The position numbers were made by a program, and so were the translations under genes. Below the pieces are notes generated by a model. That model was not told the DNA's origin and ran no database searches. It was given only the letters and a program-made list of their open reading frames with translations. From assembly GCA_014237975.1 (NCBI GenBank), contig JABACA010000012.1, positions 1-32,379 of the forward strand: 32,379 nucleotides of DNA, written 5' to 3'. Source of the DNA: Mariniblastus sp. (GTDB taxonomy: Bacteria > Planctomycetota > Planctomycetia > Pirellulales > Pirellulaceae). Shown piece by piece: positions 17,317 through 25,261 of the stretch; within the stretch, counting starts at the first letter, position 1, and every line of letters begins with the position of its first letter.

Positions 17317-17958
17317 TGGTTGATCAACAAAGTCGTAATGGATTCAAAGGGTCAAATAGCCAATGGGCAAACGTCCAAGCTTGCCCTCGGACGAGTCTGT
17401 CCGGGTAGATCGGTCAACGCCGACGACCGCCCGTTCGGCGGTCTTTCGAACATAAGATTCTAACAAACAAATACGAGCTACCAACCGCTAACGGGTGACG
17501 GTACTGGCAAAGATCGGGTTGGCGGCGGTCCTCCGGTTTCTTCTAGATGAAAATGCCTGGCGTTTGATCGAATGGTGTTACCGTGCCTTCCAGGTAGCGT
17601 CGTTTTCGGAATGCGGGGTAGAAATGGGCGTTACGGCTCACAGCTTGGTGTCAAAAACCGTCGGAGGAGCGGATCTGGCGTTGACGACGCCCTGCAGAAC
17701 AGCCTCCACGAAGGCAATTTCTATTCGGGGCGCCGCAGTATTAACCGGTTTTCAATGGCAGGTTTGTCAGCGCGAGGCGGTTTTCGTCCCCAGCGACGTA
17801 CGCTGCGGATCGGCAAACAGTAACGGTTTTACCGGTTATTACGAGCTTAAAGGTTTCAATTGTAGGGAATAGTGGATTTTTCAGAGCGGTTAATTAGACT
17901 GAACTCGTTAAACTATCGCGGCTTAATCCAACTCAATGATTTTTTCGGTGGTAAACCA
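17317..17958. other. Intergenic region between ettA and a PEP-CTERM gene (divergent)
   Basis: These 640 bp separate two divergent genes. A perfect hairpin (GACCGCC-CGTTC-GGCGGTC, 17425-17443) may lie in the ettA leader. A plus-strand frame of 125 codons (17495-17872) starts with GTG, has odd composition and no ribosome binding site, and I do not call it. No RNA gene is recognised. Confidence 0.4.
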
Positions 17959-18645
17959 GTGCAACGTTTCTTTTTGACACTACTCGTGCTGCTCCTACTT
18001 CCCTTGTCGGTGGGCCATGGTTCGATCGGCGTTGTGATTGACGACTTTGACGTTGGCAATTCGGGCGCGGTTCCCGAGAAATTTTCTTCAGTGGGAACGT
18101 ATGCCGTTTTCACGTCGACGGACGCGTCCATTTTCGGCGGTGTCCGCAAGTGGCAGGTCGACGTCACGGACCACAGTTTCACCGACACGAAGGTCTACGA
18201 TGGTGTCGGCGGCATCTTTGGTATTGCCAATGGCGTGGGACAGCATTCGATTGTCTCGATCCGCTGGGACGGCCAGGATAACGATATGATGTCGGGGCAA
18301 TTTCCAGACGTCGATCTGACCCAGGCGGGTGCTAACGATATGTTTACGTTGGCCATTGATTCGGTGGATTTGCCAACGAACTTTGCGCTGACCGTTTCCG
18401 ATTCTGTTTCCACCGTCGAAGTCAGCAAAACATTTTCAGTTGCTGCTGCCAGCCACTATTTCTTCAGCGAATTTGCCGGTATTGATTTTACCGATGTCCA
18501 GTCGATTGAATTGAATGTGCATGGCCAGAACGCCTATGACGTAGAAATCGACAGGTTGTCGGTCGGCAGTTTTGTGCCCGAGCCGATCACGGCTCTGATT
18601 TGGACGCCCGTTCTGGGGATGTTCCTGCTGCGGCGCAAAAGATAG
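17959..18645 (+). CDS. PEP-CTERM sorting-domain protein
   Basis: This exported protein of about 228 residues has a strong signal peptide (RFFLTLLVLLLLPLSVGHGS) directly after a GTG start at 17959, with GGTGG 7 nt upstream. The frame is open back to 17872, but that would place 29 charged residues before the signal. The body is beta-rich and Asp/Ser-rich (VVIDDFDVGNSG, then SIRWDGQDNDMM), as in surface jelly-roll proteins. It ends VPEPITALIWTPVLGMFLLRRKR, a PEP-CTERM signal of Pro-Glu-Pro, a TM helix and a basic end, so it is a probable exosortase substrate. The function is unknown. It converges on the small gene downstream of guaA. Confidence 0.8.
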   Translation: MQRFFLTLLVLLLLPLSVGHGSIGVVIDDFDVGNSGAVPEKFSSVGTYAVFTSTDASIFGGVRKWQVDVTDHSFTDTKVYDGVGGIFGIANGVGQHSIVSIRWDGQDNDMMSGQFPDVDLTQAGANDMFTLAIDSVDLPTNFALTVSDSVSTVEVSKTFSVAAASHYFFSEFAGIDFTDVQSIELNVHGQNAYDVEIDRLSVGSFVPEPITALIWTPVLGMFLLRRKR

Positions 18646-18737
18646 TTCGTGCCGCCGAGTAGGACGCCTGGGCGGTTTCCGTTATTAACGGTGACCTGCT
18701 GTTACGTCTTGTTGGCAGGTGGAGCAGGCGGTGCCCT

Positions 18738-18941
18738 TCATCGACTCGATTCGTAGAACGATTCGAAATGCTCGGTCCGGTCATCTTTTGACATTCCCGC
18801 CGTTTCGTCCATGAACCGGTTACGGTCCTCTCGGCTGCGGAAGACCCAGATGCAAACCGTATCGCGGCTGTGATAGATCGCTTTGAGTTCATCGTCAATC
18901 TGGCAGATTTCCCAAGGAATTTCCGCCTTGATGCAGATCAT
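18738..18941 (-). CDS. Small hypothetical protein downstream of guaA (67 aa)
   Basis: This frame starts at the ATG at 18941, 10 nt after the guaA stop, with AGGA 8 nt upstream. The product begins MICIKAEIPWEICQIDDEL and has CIWVFRSREDRNRF near residue 40, a mixed alpha/beta pattern. A longer frame starting at 19004 would overlap guaA and has no better site. I do not recognise the family. The tight spacing suggests co-transcription with guaA, but it need not act in GMP synthesis. Confidence 0.6.
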   Translation of the reverse strand: MICIKAEIPWEICQIDDELKAIYHSRDTVCIWVFRSREDRNRFMDETAGMSKDDRTEHFESFYESSR

Positions 18942-18951
18942 CCTGTTGGTC

Positions 18952-20535
18952 CTATTCCCATTCAATCGTGGCGGGCGGCTTGGAACTGATGTCGTAACAG
19001 ACACGGTTCACGCCGGCTACCTCGTTGATGATGCGGGTCGACATCCGGGCCAACACATCGTACGGCAGGCGCGTCCAGTCGGCCGTCATGAAATCGTCCG
19101 TGTCGACACAGCGAATGACCAGGGCGTTTTCATACGTGCGGGCATCTCCCATCACGCCCACACTCTGGATCGGCAGCAACACGGCGAACAATTGAGACGT
19201 TTTCCGGTACAGGTCGGCCGCGACAATCTCCTCGATGACGATGGCATCCGCTTCGCGGAGAATGTCCAAACGATCTTTCTTGATCTCACCCAGGCAGCGG
19301 ACGGCCAGTCCGGGTCCGGGGAATGGATGCCGCCAGATGATCGCCTCGGGCAATCCGAGTTCCAGTCCCAACTGCCGGACTTCATCCTTGAACAGGTCCC
19401 GCAATGGTTCGATCAATTCAAAACCGAGTTCGTCCGGCAGGCCGCCCACGTTGTGGTGCAATTTAATGGTGGCGGCGGGGCCGTCGACGGCCGCACCACT
19501 CTCGATCACATCGGGGTAGAGCGTGCCCTGGGCCAGGAATTGTACGTCTTCAATCGATTCGGCTGCCTGTTTGAAACAGTCGATGAATGTATGTCCGATG
19601 ACAGTCCGCTTTTGCTGGGGTTCGGTGACTCCAGCCAACGCGTCGAGAAACAGCGTTTCGGCCTCGACCACGTGCAGGTCGGTCTTAAAATGACGGGTAA
19701 ACTCATCGACGACCAAGCCGGTCTCTCCTTTTCGCAACAGGCCGTTGTCGACCAGGATGCAGGACAGCTGGTCACCCAGGGCGCGATACAACAGGGCCGC
19801 GACCACCGCCGAGTCGACACCCCCCGACAACCCGCAAATAACTCGGCCGTTGCCGACCCGCTGTTGGACTTGTCGAATTTGTTCTTCGGCAAAATCTCCC
19901 AACTGCCAATTGCCGGGGCAATGACAGACTTCGTAAAGAAAGTTTTTGAGCAACGTGTTGCCTTGCGGTGTGTGGGTCACCTCGGGGTTAAATTGCAGCC
20001 CGTACAACGGTCGGCTTTCGTGTTTGACGGCCGCAATCGGGCAGGTCCCGGTACTGGCCAGTGGTTGGAATCCGGCCGGGGCCTCCATCACCTGGTCGCC
20101 GTGACTCATCCAGACCTGGGCTTCTGCCGGGAATTCACTGAAGATCGAATCGCGACAGGTTACCGATACCTGGGTCGGACCATATTCCCGGGACGGCGTA
20201 CTAACCACCTGTCCTCCCATCGAGGTGCACACCAGTTGCATGCCGTAGCAAATACCGAGGATTGGCAAATCCAAATCAAAAATTGCCGGGTCCGGTTGAG
20301 GCGAACCGTCGTCGTAGACACTGTTGGGCCCCCCCGAAAAAATCAGTCCGCTCGGGTTATGCTTGCGAACCTGTTCCGCGGTGATGTCGTGCCGCACAAT
20401 TTCACAATACACGTGTTGTTCGCGGACGCGACGGGCGATGAGTTGTGCGTATTGGGACCCGAAATCCAACACCAGGACGCGGCCCTGTGTCGATTTAAGC
20501 GGAGTATCGGTTGTGGAAGAAGTCGCGACGGTCAT
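18952..20535 (-). CDS. guaA: GMP synthase (glutamine-hydrolysing)
   Basis: GuaA aminates XMP to GMP using ammonia from glutamine. The class-I amidotransferase domain (1-200) has GICYGMQ with Cys96. At the second triad position it reads QFNPEV: Asn183 in place of the usual His, with Glu185 kept. The synthetase domain has the PP-loop SGGVDS (237-242), and the dimerisation domain ends [14 protein letters not shown]. The ATG at 20535 has AGGAG 6 nt upstream and gives 527 residues (E. coli 525); the frame is open to 20565. The gene is divergent from surE. The substitution is discussed under findings. Reading-frame identity is certain, glutaminase activity less so. Confidence 0.96.
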   Translation of the reverse strand: MTVATSSTTDTPLKSTQGRVLVLDFGSQYAQLIARRVREQHVYCEIVRHDITAEQVRKHNPSGLIFSGGPNSVYDDGSPQPDPAIFDLDLPILGICYGMQLVCTSMGGQVVSTPSREYGPTQVSVTCRDSIFSEFPAEAQVWMSHGDQVMEAPAGFQPLASTGTCPIAAVKHESRPLYGLQFNPEVTHTPQGNTLLKNFLYEVCHCPGNWQLGDFAEEQIRQVQQRVGNGRVICGLSGGVDSAVVAALLYRALGDQLSCILVDNGLLRKGETGLVVDEFTRHFKTDLHVVEAETLFLDALAGVTEPQQKRTVIGHTFIDCFKQAAESIEDVQFLAQGTLYPDVIESGAAVDGPAATIKLHHNVGGLPDELGFELIEPLRDLFKDEVRQLGLELGLPEAIIWRHPFPGPGLAVRCLGEIKKDRLDILREADAIVIEEIVAADLYRKTSQLFAVLLPIQSVGVMGDARTYENALVIRCVDTDDFMTADWTRLPYDVLARMSTRIINEVAGVNRVCYDISSKPPATIEWE

Positions 20536-20945
20536 TACCAGCTCCTGCTTGGGCGTATCAAACAACGACCAACAATGACAAAAGCCCCACTCGTTCTGGC
20601 TTACGGTGTGAGGCCTGATTTTGAATTGGTTAGACGTTCCTTTTACGGGAATCGAGGATTATACGACTAAAATGAGAGGCTTTCCAGCGACCCCCAACTC
20701 AATTTTCCGACGAATTCGGGATTTGTCCGGGCCGGCCAACGAGCCGAATCCGTAATTTCTCGATTAACCACGGACCGCCATGCGGCCAGCGAAAAGCGTG
20801 GTCATCCTGACAAATTATCTTTTTTGGGTTCTACTAAAAACAAGCAGATTGGCTGCTGTTTTTCGGGACGATCCGTCTTGGGATACAGGCCAAGTCAAAT
20901 TCTTACGAGTGGGCATCCCCAAGCAACAGAAATGAAATCAGCCCT
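20536..20945. other. Intergenic region between guaA and surE (divergent)
   Basis: These 410 bp must contain both promoters. Close to surE is a hairpin (20836-20863) listed separately. No protein-like frame and no RNA gene are evident. No guanine (purine) riboswitch is recognised upstream of guaA. Confidence 0.4.
20836..20863 (+). terminator. Possible terminator or attenuator upstream of surE
   Basis: AGCAG and CTGCT pair across ATTGG, flanked by AAAAAC and GTTTTT that can extend the stem past one bulged A. On the plus strand the GC part is followed by GTTTTT. It lies about 80 nt before surE. The T run is short, so this is tentative. Confidence 0.35.
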
Positions 20946-21779
20946 ATGAAAATTCTTTTGACCAATGATGACGGCATCCATTCCGGCGGCATTATCGAAC
21001 TGGCCCGCAAGCTGACATCGGTGGGAAACGAAGTATTTGTGGTGGCACCGCGGACCGAGCAGAGTGGTATCAGTTCGGCCATCACTTTTTTAAGACCCTT
21101 GTTCCCGGTGACGTTGGGAAGTTCGACCGAGTCGGGCGATGAAATGCAGGGGTTCTCGGTTGATGGGACGCCGGCCGACTGCACCAAGTTGGCGCTGTTT
21201 GAGTTGTGTCCGTTCCAGCCGGACCTGGTCATCAGTGGTATCAACGGTGGTTTGAACGCGGGCACCAACGTCGGTTATTCAGGAACGGTTGGCGGTGCAT
21301 TGGTGGCGGCCACTTTCAACATTCCCGCGATGGCGATCAGCCTCGAATTTTCATCGGAAATGGATTTCCGCGGCGCGTCCGAGATTGCCTGTCCACTGGT
21401 TGAGCAATATCACATGGTCGACTGGCCGGACCGGACTGTTCTGAACATCAATCTTCCCACCAGAGCGTTGAAAGGGGGGGCGGAAGTTGCCGTTGTTCCA
21501 GTCGAAGTGAATCCATTGGGTTACACCTTTGACCGCGGGCATGATCCTAAAGGCAGGCCCTATTTCTGGTCCAATAATAAACCGGATCCACAACCGTCTC
21601 CTTTTGAAACGGATACGCAAGCGTTGAAGGCGGGTAAAATTACGATTTCGCCCGTCAGTTTCGATTTGAACGTCGCTTCCGCCATGCCTCGACTGCGGGA
21701 GATCAATCGCCTGGCGGCTGTCAATCGTCTGGCGGCTGTCGAAACCGAGGGGGAACCGATCGAGGGCACGGCAGAATGA
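20946..21779 (+). CDS. surE: 5'/3'-nucleotidase SurE
   Basis: SurE is a metal-dependent phosphatase that removes phosphate from nucleoside 5'- and 3'-monophosphates and some polyphosphates. The metal site is visible as TNDDG (residues 6-10) and SGINGG with a following SGTVGGA loop; VVAPRTEQSGISSAI is the other conserved block. The 277 residues are slightly long because of a C-terminal tail with an 18-bp tandem duplication (see repeat). The stop overlaps the next start as ATGA, so translation is probably coupled to the MogA/MoaB-type gene. Confidence 0.95.
   Translation: MKILLTNDDGIHSGGIIELARKLTSVGNEVFVVAPRTEQSGISSAITFLRPLFPVTLGSSTESGDEMQGFSVDGTPADCTKLALFELCPFQPDLVISGINGGLNAGTNVGYSGTVGGALVAATFNIPAMAISLEFSSEMDFRGASEIACPLVEQYHMVDWPDRTVLNINLPTRALKGGAEVAVVPVEVNPLGYTFDRGHDPKGRPYFWSNNKPDPQPSPFETDTQALKAGKITISPVSFDLNVASAMPRLREINRLAAVNRLAAVETEGEPIEGTAE
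21703..21738 (+). repeat. 18-bp tandem duplication inside surE
   Basis: TCAATCGCCTGGCGGCTG (21703-21720) is followed directly by the same 18 bp with one C-to-T change (21721-21738). It encodes the doubled NRLAAV near the SurE C-terminus and keeps the frame. Confidence 0.85.
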
Positions 21780-22318
21780 GCGCATCTTCGGTGGCAAAGT
21801 TTGGTGTGATTACTGTCTCGGATCGGGCCAGTGCGGGCGTCTACACGGATCGCGGGGGACCGGCCATCGAGGCCTACCTGTCAGAGGTGGTTACCACCAA
21901 TTTCCAGATGGAAAGTCGAGTGATTCCGGATGAGATGGAGACGATCCGGGATACGATCATCGAGTTGGCGGATATTCACCAATGTTGTTTGATCGTGACG
22001 ACCGGTGGCACGGGCCCCGCCGAGCGCGACGTGACGCCGGAGGCGACCGAGATGGCTTGTCAAAAAATGATGCCCGGATTTGGGGAACAGATGCGGGCCG
22101 TTTCCCTGCAACATGTGCCGACCGCCATTCTCTCGCGGCAAACGGCCGGGATTCGCAATGGCAGCCTGGTGATCAACCTGCCCGGCAACCCGAAGGCGAT
22201 CGCCGAGTGCCTGGACGCCGTTTTCCCTGCGATTCCCTATTGTATAGATTTGATCGAGGGACCTTTCGTGGAAACGAATGAAACCCGGTTCAAGGTATTC
22301 CGGCCGAAACAGAAATGA
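21776..22318 (+). CDS. mog: MogA/MoaB-type molybdopterin adenylyltransferase
   Basis: This 180-residue protein belongs to the family that adenylylates molybdopterin before molybdenum insertion. It has FGVITVSDRASAGVYTDRGG at the N-terminus, LIVTTGGTGPAERDVTPEAT (the MPT-binding GGTG loop and the conserved Asp), and GSLVINLPGNPKAIAECL. MogA and MoaB cannot be separated safely here; the start VSDRASxGxYxDxxGP fits MogA. It overlaps surE by 4 nt and the following membrane-protein gene by 4 nt. No molybdoenzyme is in the window. Confidence 0.88.
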   Translation: MSASSVAKFGVITVSDRASAGVYTDRGGPAIEAYLSEVVTTNFQMESRVIPDEMETIRDTIIELADIHQCCLIVTTGGTGPAERDVTPEATEMACQKMMPGFGEQMRAVSLQHVPTAILSRQTAGIRNGSLVINLPGNPKAIAECLDAVFPAIPYCIDLIEGPFVETNETRFKVFRPKQK

Positions 22319-23277
22319 TGCTGAGTCAATCGAATCGCTACCGACACCTGGCCTGGATTGTGTTGGTGTTTCTGGTCGTTTGGTCGGCCGTTTATACGGG
22401 CAGTTGTTTTTATCCACTCGATATTTACGCCAATCAATCGATTTATCTCGGCCCGGTTTTGTTTGTCACCATGATCGGCCTGGTGATGAGTTTTCTCCAG
22501 TTGGTCGGCCTCTGGCTGGTGTTCGGTCCGGGAACATACCTGGTTCGTATCCTGTTTACCGTGTTGGCCTGCCTGGCCGGGATGGGAGTGATGTGGATCG
22601 CCATGCACCTGTCCAACTTGGGCGCCTATAATAATTCAGCTTTCAGCCCTGCCGTGAACGGGTTATTCAAGGATGTCGTGTTATGGTTCCCGTTCTTTTT
22701 CCTGCTGCTGCAGCTGCCCAGTGCTCTGGTTCGGTTTATGTTCAGGTGGCAAATCAATTGGGGTGATACACCGCCCCCAAAACGGCCGTTGGCGATATCC
22801 GATTTGCTGACGATCACCACCTTGATTGCCGCAGCAACGGCCAGCCGTTCGTGGATCAATTTCGACGATCTTGAAAGTATTAATTCAGTTATGGCGACAG
22901 GAATTTTTTGGTTGCCGGTGTTGATCCTGTTCGTACTCCCGATCGTTTATTTCACAATGACGCCCTGGTCAGGGACCTGGGGGATTCCGGGGTGGAAAGG
23001 TACAGGTCTGGCGGTTTATGTAGGACTGGTGCTGCTGAGCCTGTTCATTTTTGCCGCGGGTTTTATCGGTTGGTCGCAGTCCATTTACGTTGCCAGCCTG
23101 GTGTTCCCATTCGTGTTTAGTTTGTGGCTTAGCCTGTGGATCAGCCGGCGGACCGGGTTTCGCCTCTGGACCCGTTGGTCGAGGCGGGCGTTTGAGTGGG
23201 AGCATGAAGCAGAAAACAGCGACGCCCAGGAGAAGGTCTCGCCGGTCGACCCACTCGAACTGGGTGACCTGGCCTGA
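22315..23277 (+). CDS. Polytopic membrane protein of unknown function
   Basis: This 320-residue protein has about seven hydrophobic helices: around residues 11-30, 45-70, 77-100, 120-145, 195-215, 225-250 and 255-280. Before the fifth lies a soluble loop containing WGDTPPPKRPLAISDLL. The C-terminal 35 residues are charged. No transporter motif is recognised. The ATG overlaps the mog stop as ATGA, so it is likely translated with it. It may be linked functionally to its neighbours, but nothing in the sequence shows how. Confidence 0.75.
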   Translation: MMLSQSNRYRHLAWIVLVFLVVWSAVYTGSCFYPLDIYANQSIYLGPVLFVTMIGLVMSFLQLVGLWLVFGPGTYLVRILFTVLACLAGMGVMWIAMHLSNLGAYNNSAFSPAVNGLFKDVVLWFPFFFLLLQLPSALVRFMFRWQINWGDTPPPKRPLAISDLLTITTLIAAATASRSWINFDDLESINSVMATGIFWLPVLILFVLPIVYFTMTPWSGTWGIPGWKGTGLAVYVGLVLLSLFIFAAGFIGWSQSIYVASLVFPFVFSLWLSLWISRRTGFRLWTRWSRRAFEWEHEAENSDAQEKVSPVDPLELGDLA

Positions 23278-23313
23278 TACGTTGGGTGGGCGAATTGCAA
23301 TCAGGGAGATCCG

Positions 23314-23838
23314 ATGGGACGGAATGTAGAAATCAAGGCCCGCTTGAGGGAAGCTGATTGGAAACGGGTCTGGCAATGGGCGGAACAAAATACGACCGAG
23401 CCACATGCGGTCCTGGTCCAGACCGATACGTTTTTCAATACGGAGACGGATCGATTGAAGCTGCGGCAGTTTGCCGATGGTTCGGCCGAGCTGATCGGCT
23501 ACACCCGCAGCGATCAACAGCGACCGACCGAATCGGACTACGTCCGGACCCCAATCCCGCAACCTGACGAGTTTCTCCAGGCGATGCGGTCGACCGTCGG
23601 CATCCGTGGAGTGGTTAGCAAACAGCGTGACCTGTTCATGGTCGGGCCGACCAGGATTCACCTCGACCAGGTTGCCGACCTCGGTTCCTTCCTGGAACTG
23701 GAAGTCGTGTTGCAGCCGGAGCAAACCTTTGAACAGGGCCAGGAGGTCGCCGATATGTTGATGGCCGAATTGGGAATCGGAGCCGAGCATTTGGTATCCC
23801 ACGCTTACATCGATTTGCTGGAAGCAAGGGAAGCTTGA
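23314..23838 (+). CDS. CYTH-domain protein (class IV adenylate cyclase / thiamine triphosphatase-like)
   Basis: The 174-residue protein starts NVEIKARL, the metal-binding ExExK-like first strand of the CYTH tunnel fold. It continues with QTDTFFNTETDRLKLRQF, the basic strand, and RDLFMVGPTRIHLDQVADLGSFLELEVVL, the acidic return strand typical of class IV adenylate cyclases (CyaB). These enzymes bind triphosphates within a beta tunnel, and the actual substrate (ATP, thiamine triphosphate, inorganic triphosphate) cannot be told from sequence. GGGAG lies 5 nt before the ATG. It follows the membrane gene by 36 nt on the same strand. Confidence 0.82.
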   Translation: MGRNVEIKARLREADWKRVWQWAEQNTTEPHAVLVQTDTFFNTETDRLKLRQFADGSAELIGYTRSDQQRPTESDYVRTPIPQPDEFLQAMRSTVGIRGVVSKQRDLFMVGPTRIHLDQVADLGSFLELEVVLQPEQTFEQGQEVADMLMAELGIGAEHLVSHAYIDLLEAREA

Positions 23839-23942
23839 AAATCATTGGGCAATTTCAAGTCCTTGATGTTTGGTCCCGGCAACGCTAGGCTGGGTTCCCG
23901 CCGTGAAATCAATTAGGCCTTTTAAACTACAAAGGAGCAGGT

Positions 23943-24698
23943 GTGGCGTTTGGAGAACGGGACGAAAATCGCGGATTGTTCATCACGATCGATGCAAACA
24001 TTGGTGCCGGCAAGACGAATGCCTGCCATGCGATCGCCTCGGCAGCAACCGCTTCCGGTTGGCCCGCGCAAGTCCTCGAGGAACCGACCCACCATCCCCA
24101 GTTCAACCATTTCCTGGAGCGCTACTACCAGGATCTGCAAACCGGCAATAACACGGGTGGCGGGTTTGCCATGCAGATGTTCATGTTGACCCAGCGGTAT
24201 GAGCAGCACCGCTTGGCCGTCGAAATGGCCTGGGGCGCGCAAGGCAAGATTGTGGTACAGGATCGTCCCATCTACGGTGACACGGTTTTCGCAACCACCG
24301 CCATGGAGCGTGGTTTCATGACGGCCGAGGAATACCAGCTGTACGTCGATGTCTACCGAAACATGAGCCGGGACGTGATGCCGCCTGATATTTTTGTCTA
24401 CCTCGATGTTTCCCCCGAGGAATGCCACGACCGGATGAACTCCCGCGGCCGGTCCCAGGAAGATGGTGTACCGCTGGACTACCTGCAGCAGTTGTACGGC
24501 AATTACCAGAAGCTGCTTGGCGAGATGCGTCGTCGGGGCGTCCGTGTCTTGACGGTTGACTGGAGTGGTTTTGGGCCGCCGGTTGAAATCTGGAATAACA
24601 TTCGCGAGATGGTCAATTCGCACGATTCGTGGTACGAGGAATTGACGTTCGGTCTAACCAAGGAACCCCGCGTTCCGCTGATGCCCCGAGAATCGTGA
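23943..24698 (+). CDS. Deoxynucleoside kinase family protein
   Basis: Deoxynucleoside kinases phosphorylate deoxynucleosides for salvage. Residues 13-25 read LFITIDANIGAGKT, a P-loop close to the family's IxGNIGAGKS. The VVQDRPIYGDTVFATTAM block is equivalent to ERSxYxDxxxFA, and RMNSRGRSQEDGVPLDYLQQLY is equivalent to the LID region R-x-R-x-E. In this family the P-loop is often followed by Ser/Thr, here Thr. Substrate preference is not readable. The GTG at 23943 has AGGAG 5 nt upstream. It is the last gene of the surE group, with a terminator 180 nt later. Confidence 0.85.
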   Translation: MAFGERDENRGLFITIDANIGAGKTNACHAIASAATASGWPAQVLEEPTHHPQFNHFLERYYQDLQTGNNTGGGFAMQMFMLTQRYEQHRLAVEMAWGAQGKIVVQDRPIYGDTVFATTAMERGFMTAEEYQLYVDVYRNMSRDVMPPDIFVYLDVSPEECHDRMNSRGRSQEDGVPLDYLQQLYGNYQKLLGEMRRRGVRVLTVDWSGFGPPVEIWNNIREMVNSHDSWYEELTFGLTKEPRVPLMPRES

Positions 24699-25000
24699 GC
24701 GGCCGACCAGCGGATGCCCAATTGACGGTTTTTTAGGCTGGATAGCCGTTGCCCACCACCTGCTCTGTCGACTACTCGCATGAACGGAAAGCGGTTTGCC
24801 CGTTAATCGAGTGATCGGAAAATCGGCTGGGTGGATGAAAATTGCCGTGAGGCGACCGTTTCAGCCTGGCCTCAACGGTTTCCAGGCCGTTTTTTTGGTC
24901 AATCGCCGACTGATCGACCAGATGTGTCATGGCAACCTCGTATTCTTTTCAAGTCGCCACCTGTTGACGTGGTGATCGAATAGGAAAAGAGGAGTAGAAA
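24699..25000. other. Intergenic region after the deoxynucleoside kinase gene
   Basis: These 300 bp contain the terminator at 24864-24896 and, at the right end, the GGAG ribosome binding site of the small gene at 25001. Nothing else is recognised. Confidence 0.45.
24864..24896 (+). terminator. Rho-independent terminator of the surE group
   Basis: GCCTGG (24864-24869) pairs with CCAGGC (24882-24887) across 12 nt, followed by CG and T7. It lies about 165 nt after the deoxynucleoside kinase stop and just before the next plus-strand gene. Confidence 0.65.
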
Positions 25001-25255
25001 ATGGTGAAAAACGCGCGACCGGTTGAACTGGATCCGAGGGACGGGACGGTCAAAAAACAGTTTCACGCCTTTTTGGTCGAACCATCACCCGGTTTTTCCC
25101 CCAACGATTGGCGGGAGCAACCGCGTGGTTATAAAATAGTGTCCTACGAAGGCCCCAAGACTTATCGTGGACGTGCCGATGCTTGGTTATTCATGCAAAA
25201 CAAGTTTGCGATTGAAGACGGTGCAACCGAGCGATGGGCGATTTGCGTCAATTAA
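25001..25255 (+). CDS. Small hypothetical protein (84 aa)
   Basis: The ATG has GGAG 6 nt upstream, after a likely terminator. The product is hydrophilic: residues 1-20 are charged, followed by FHAFLVEPSPGFSPNDW and then YKIVSYEGPKTYRGRADAWLF, an alpha/beta pattern. It lacks a signal peptide and known motifs. Its stop lies 6 nt from the carA stop on the other strand (convergent). I do not recognise the family. The ribosome binding site and low-bias composition make it a plausible real gene. Confidence 0.6.
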   Translation: MVKNARPVELDPRDGTVKKQFHAFLVEPSPGFSPNDWREQPRGYKIVSYEGPKTYRGRADAWLFMQNKFAIEDGATERWAICVN

Positions 25256-25261
25256 ACCGGT

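Noticed and set aside
17495-17872. 125-codon plus-strand frame between ettA and the PEP-CTERM gene
   Set aside because: GTG start without a ribosome binding site, irregular composition and no recognisable domain.
18883-20670. Long plus-strand frame antisense to guaA
   Set aside because: It lies entirely against the clear guaA frame, has no start signal, and its composition is that of a mirrored coding frame.
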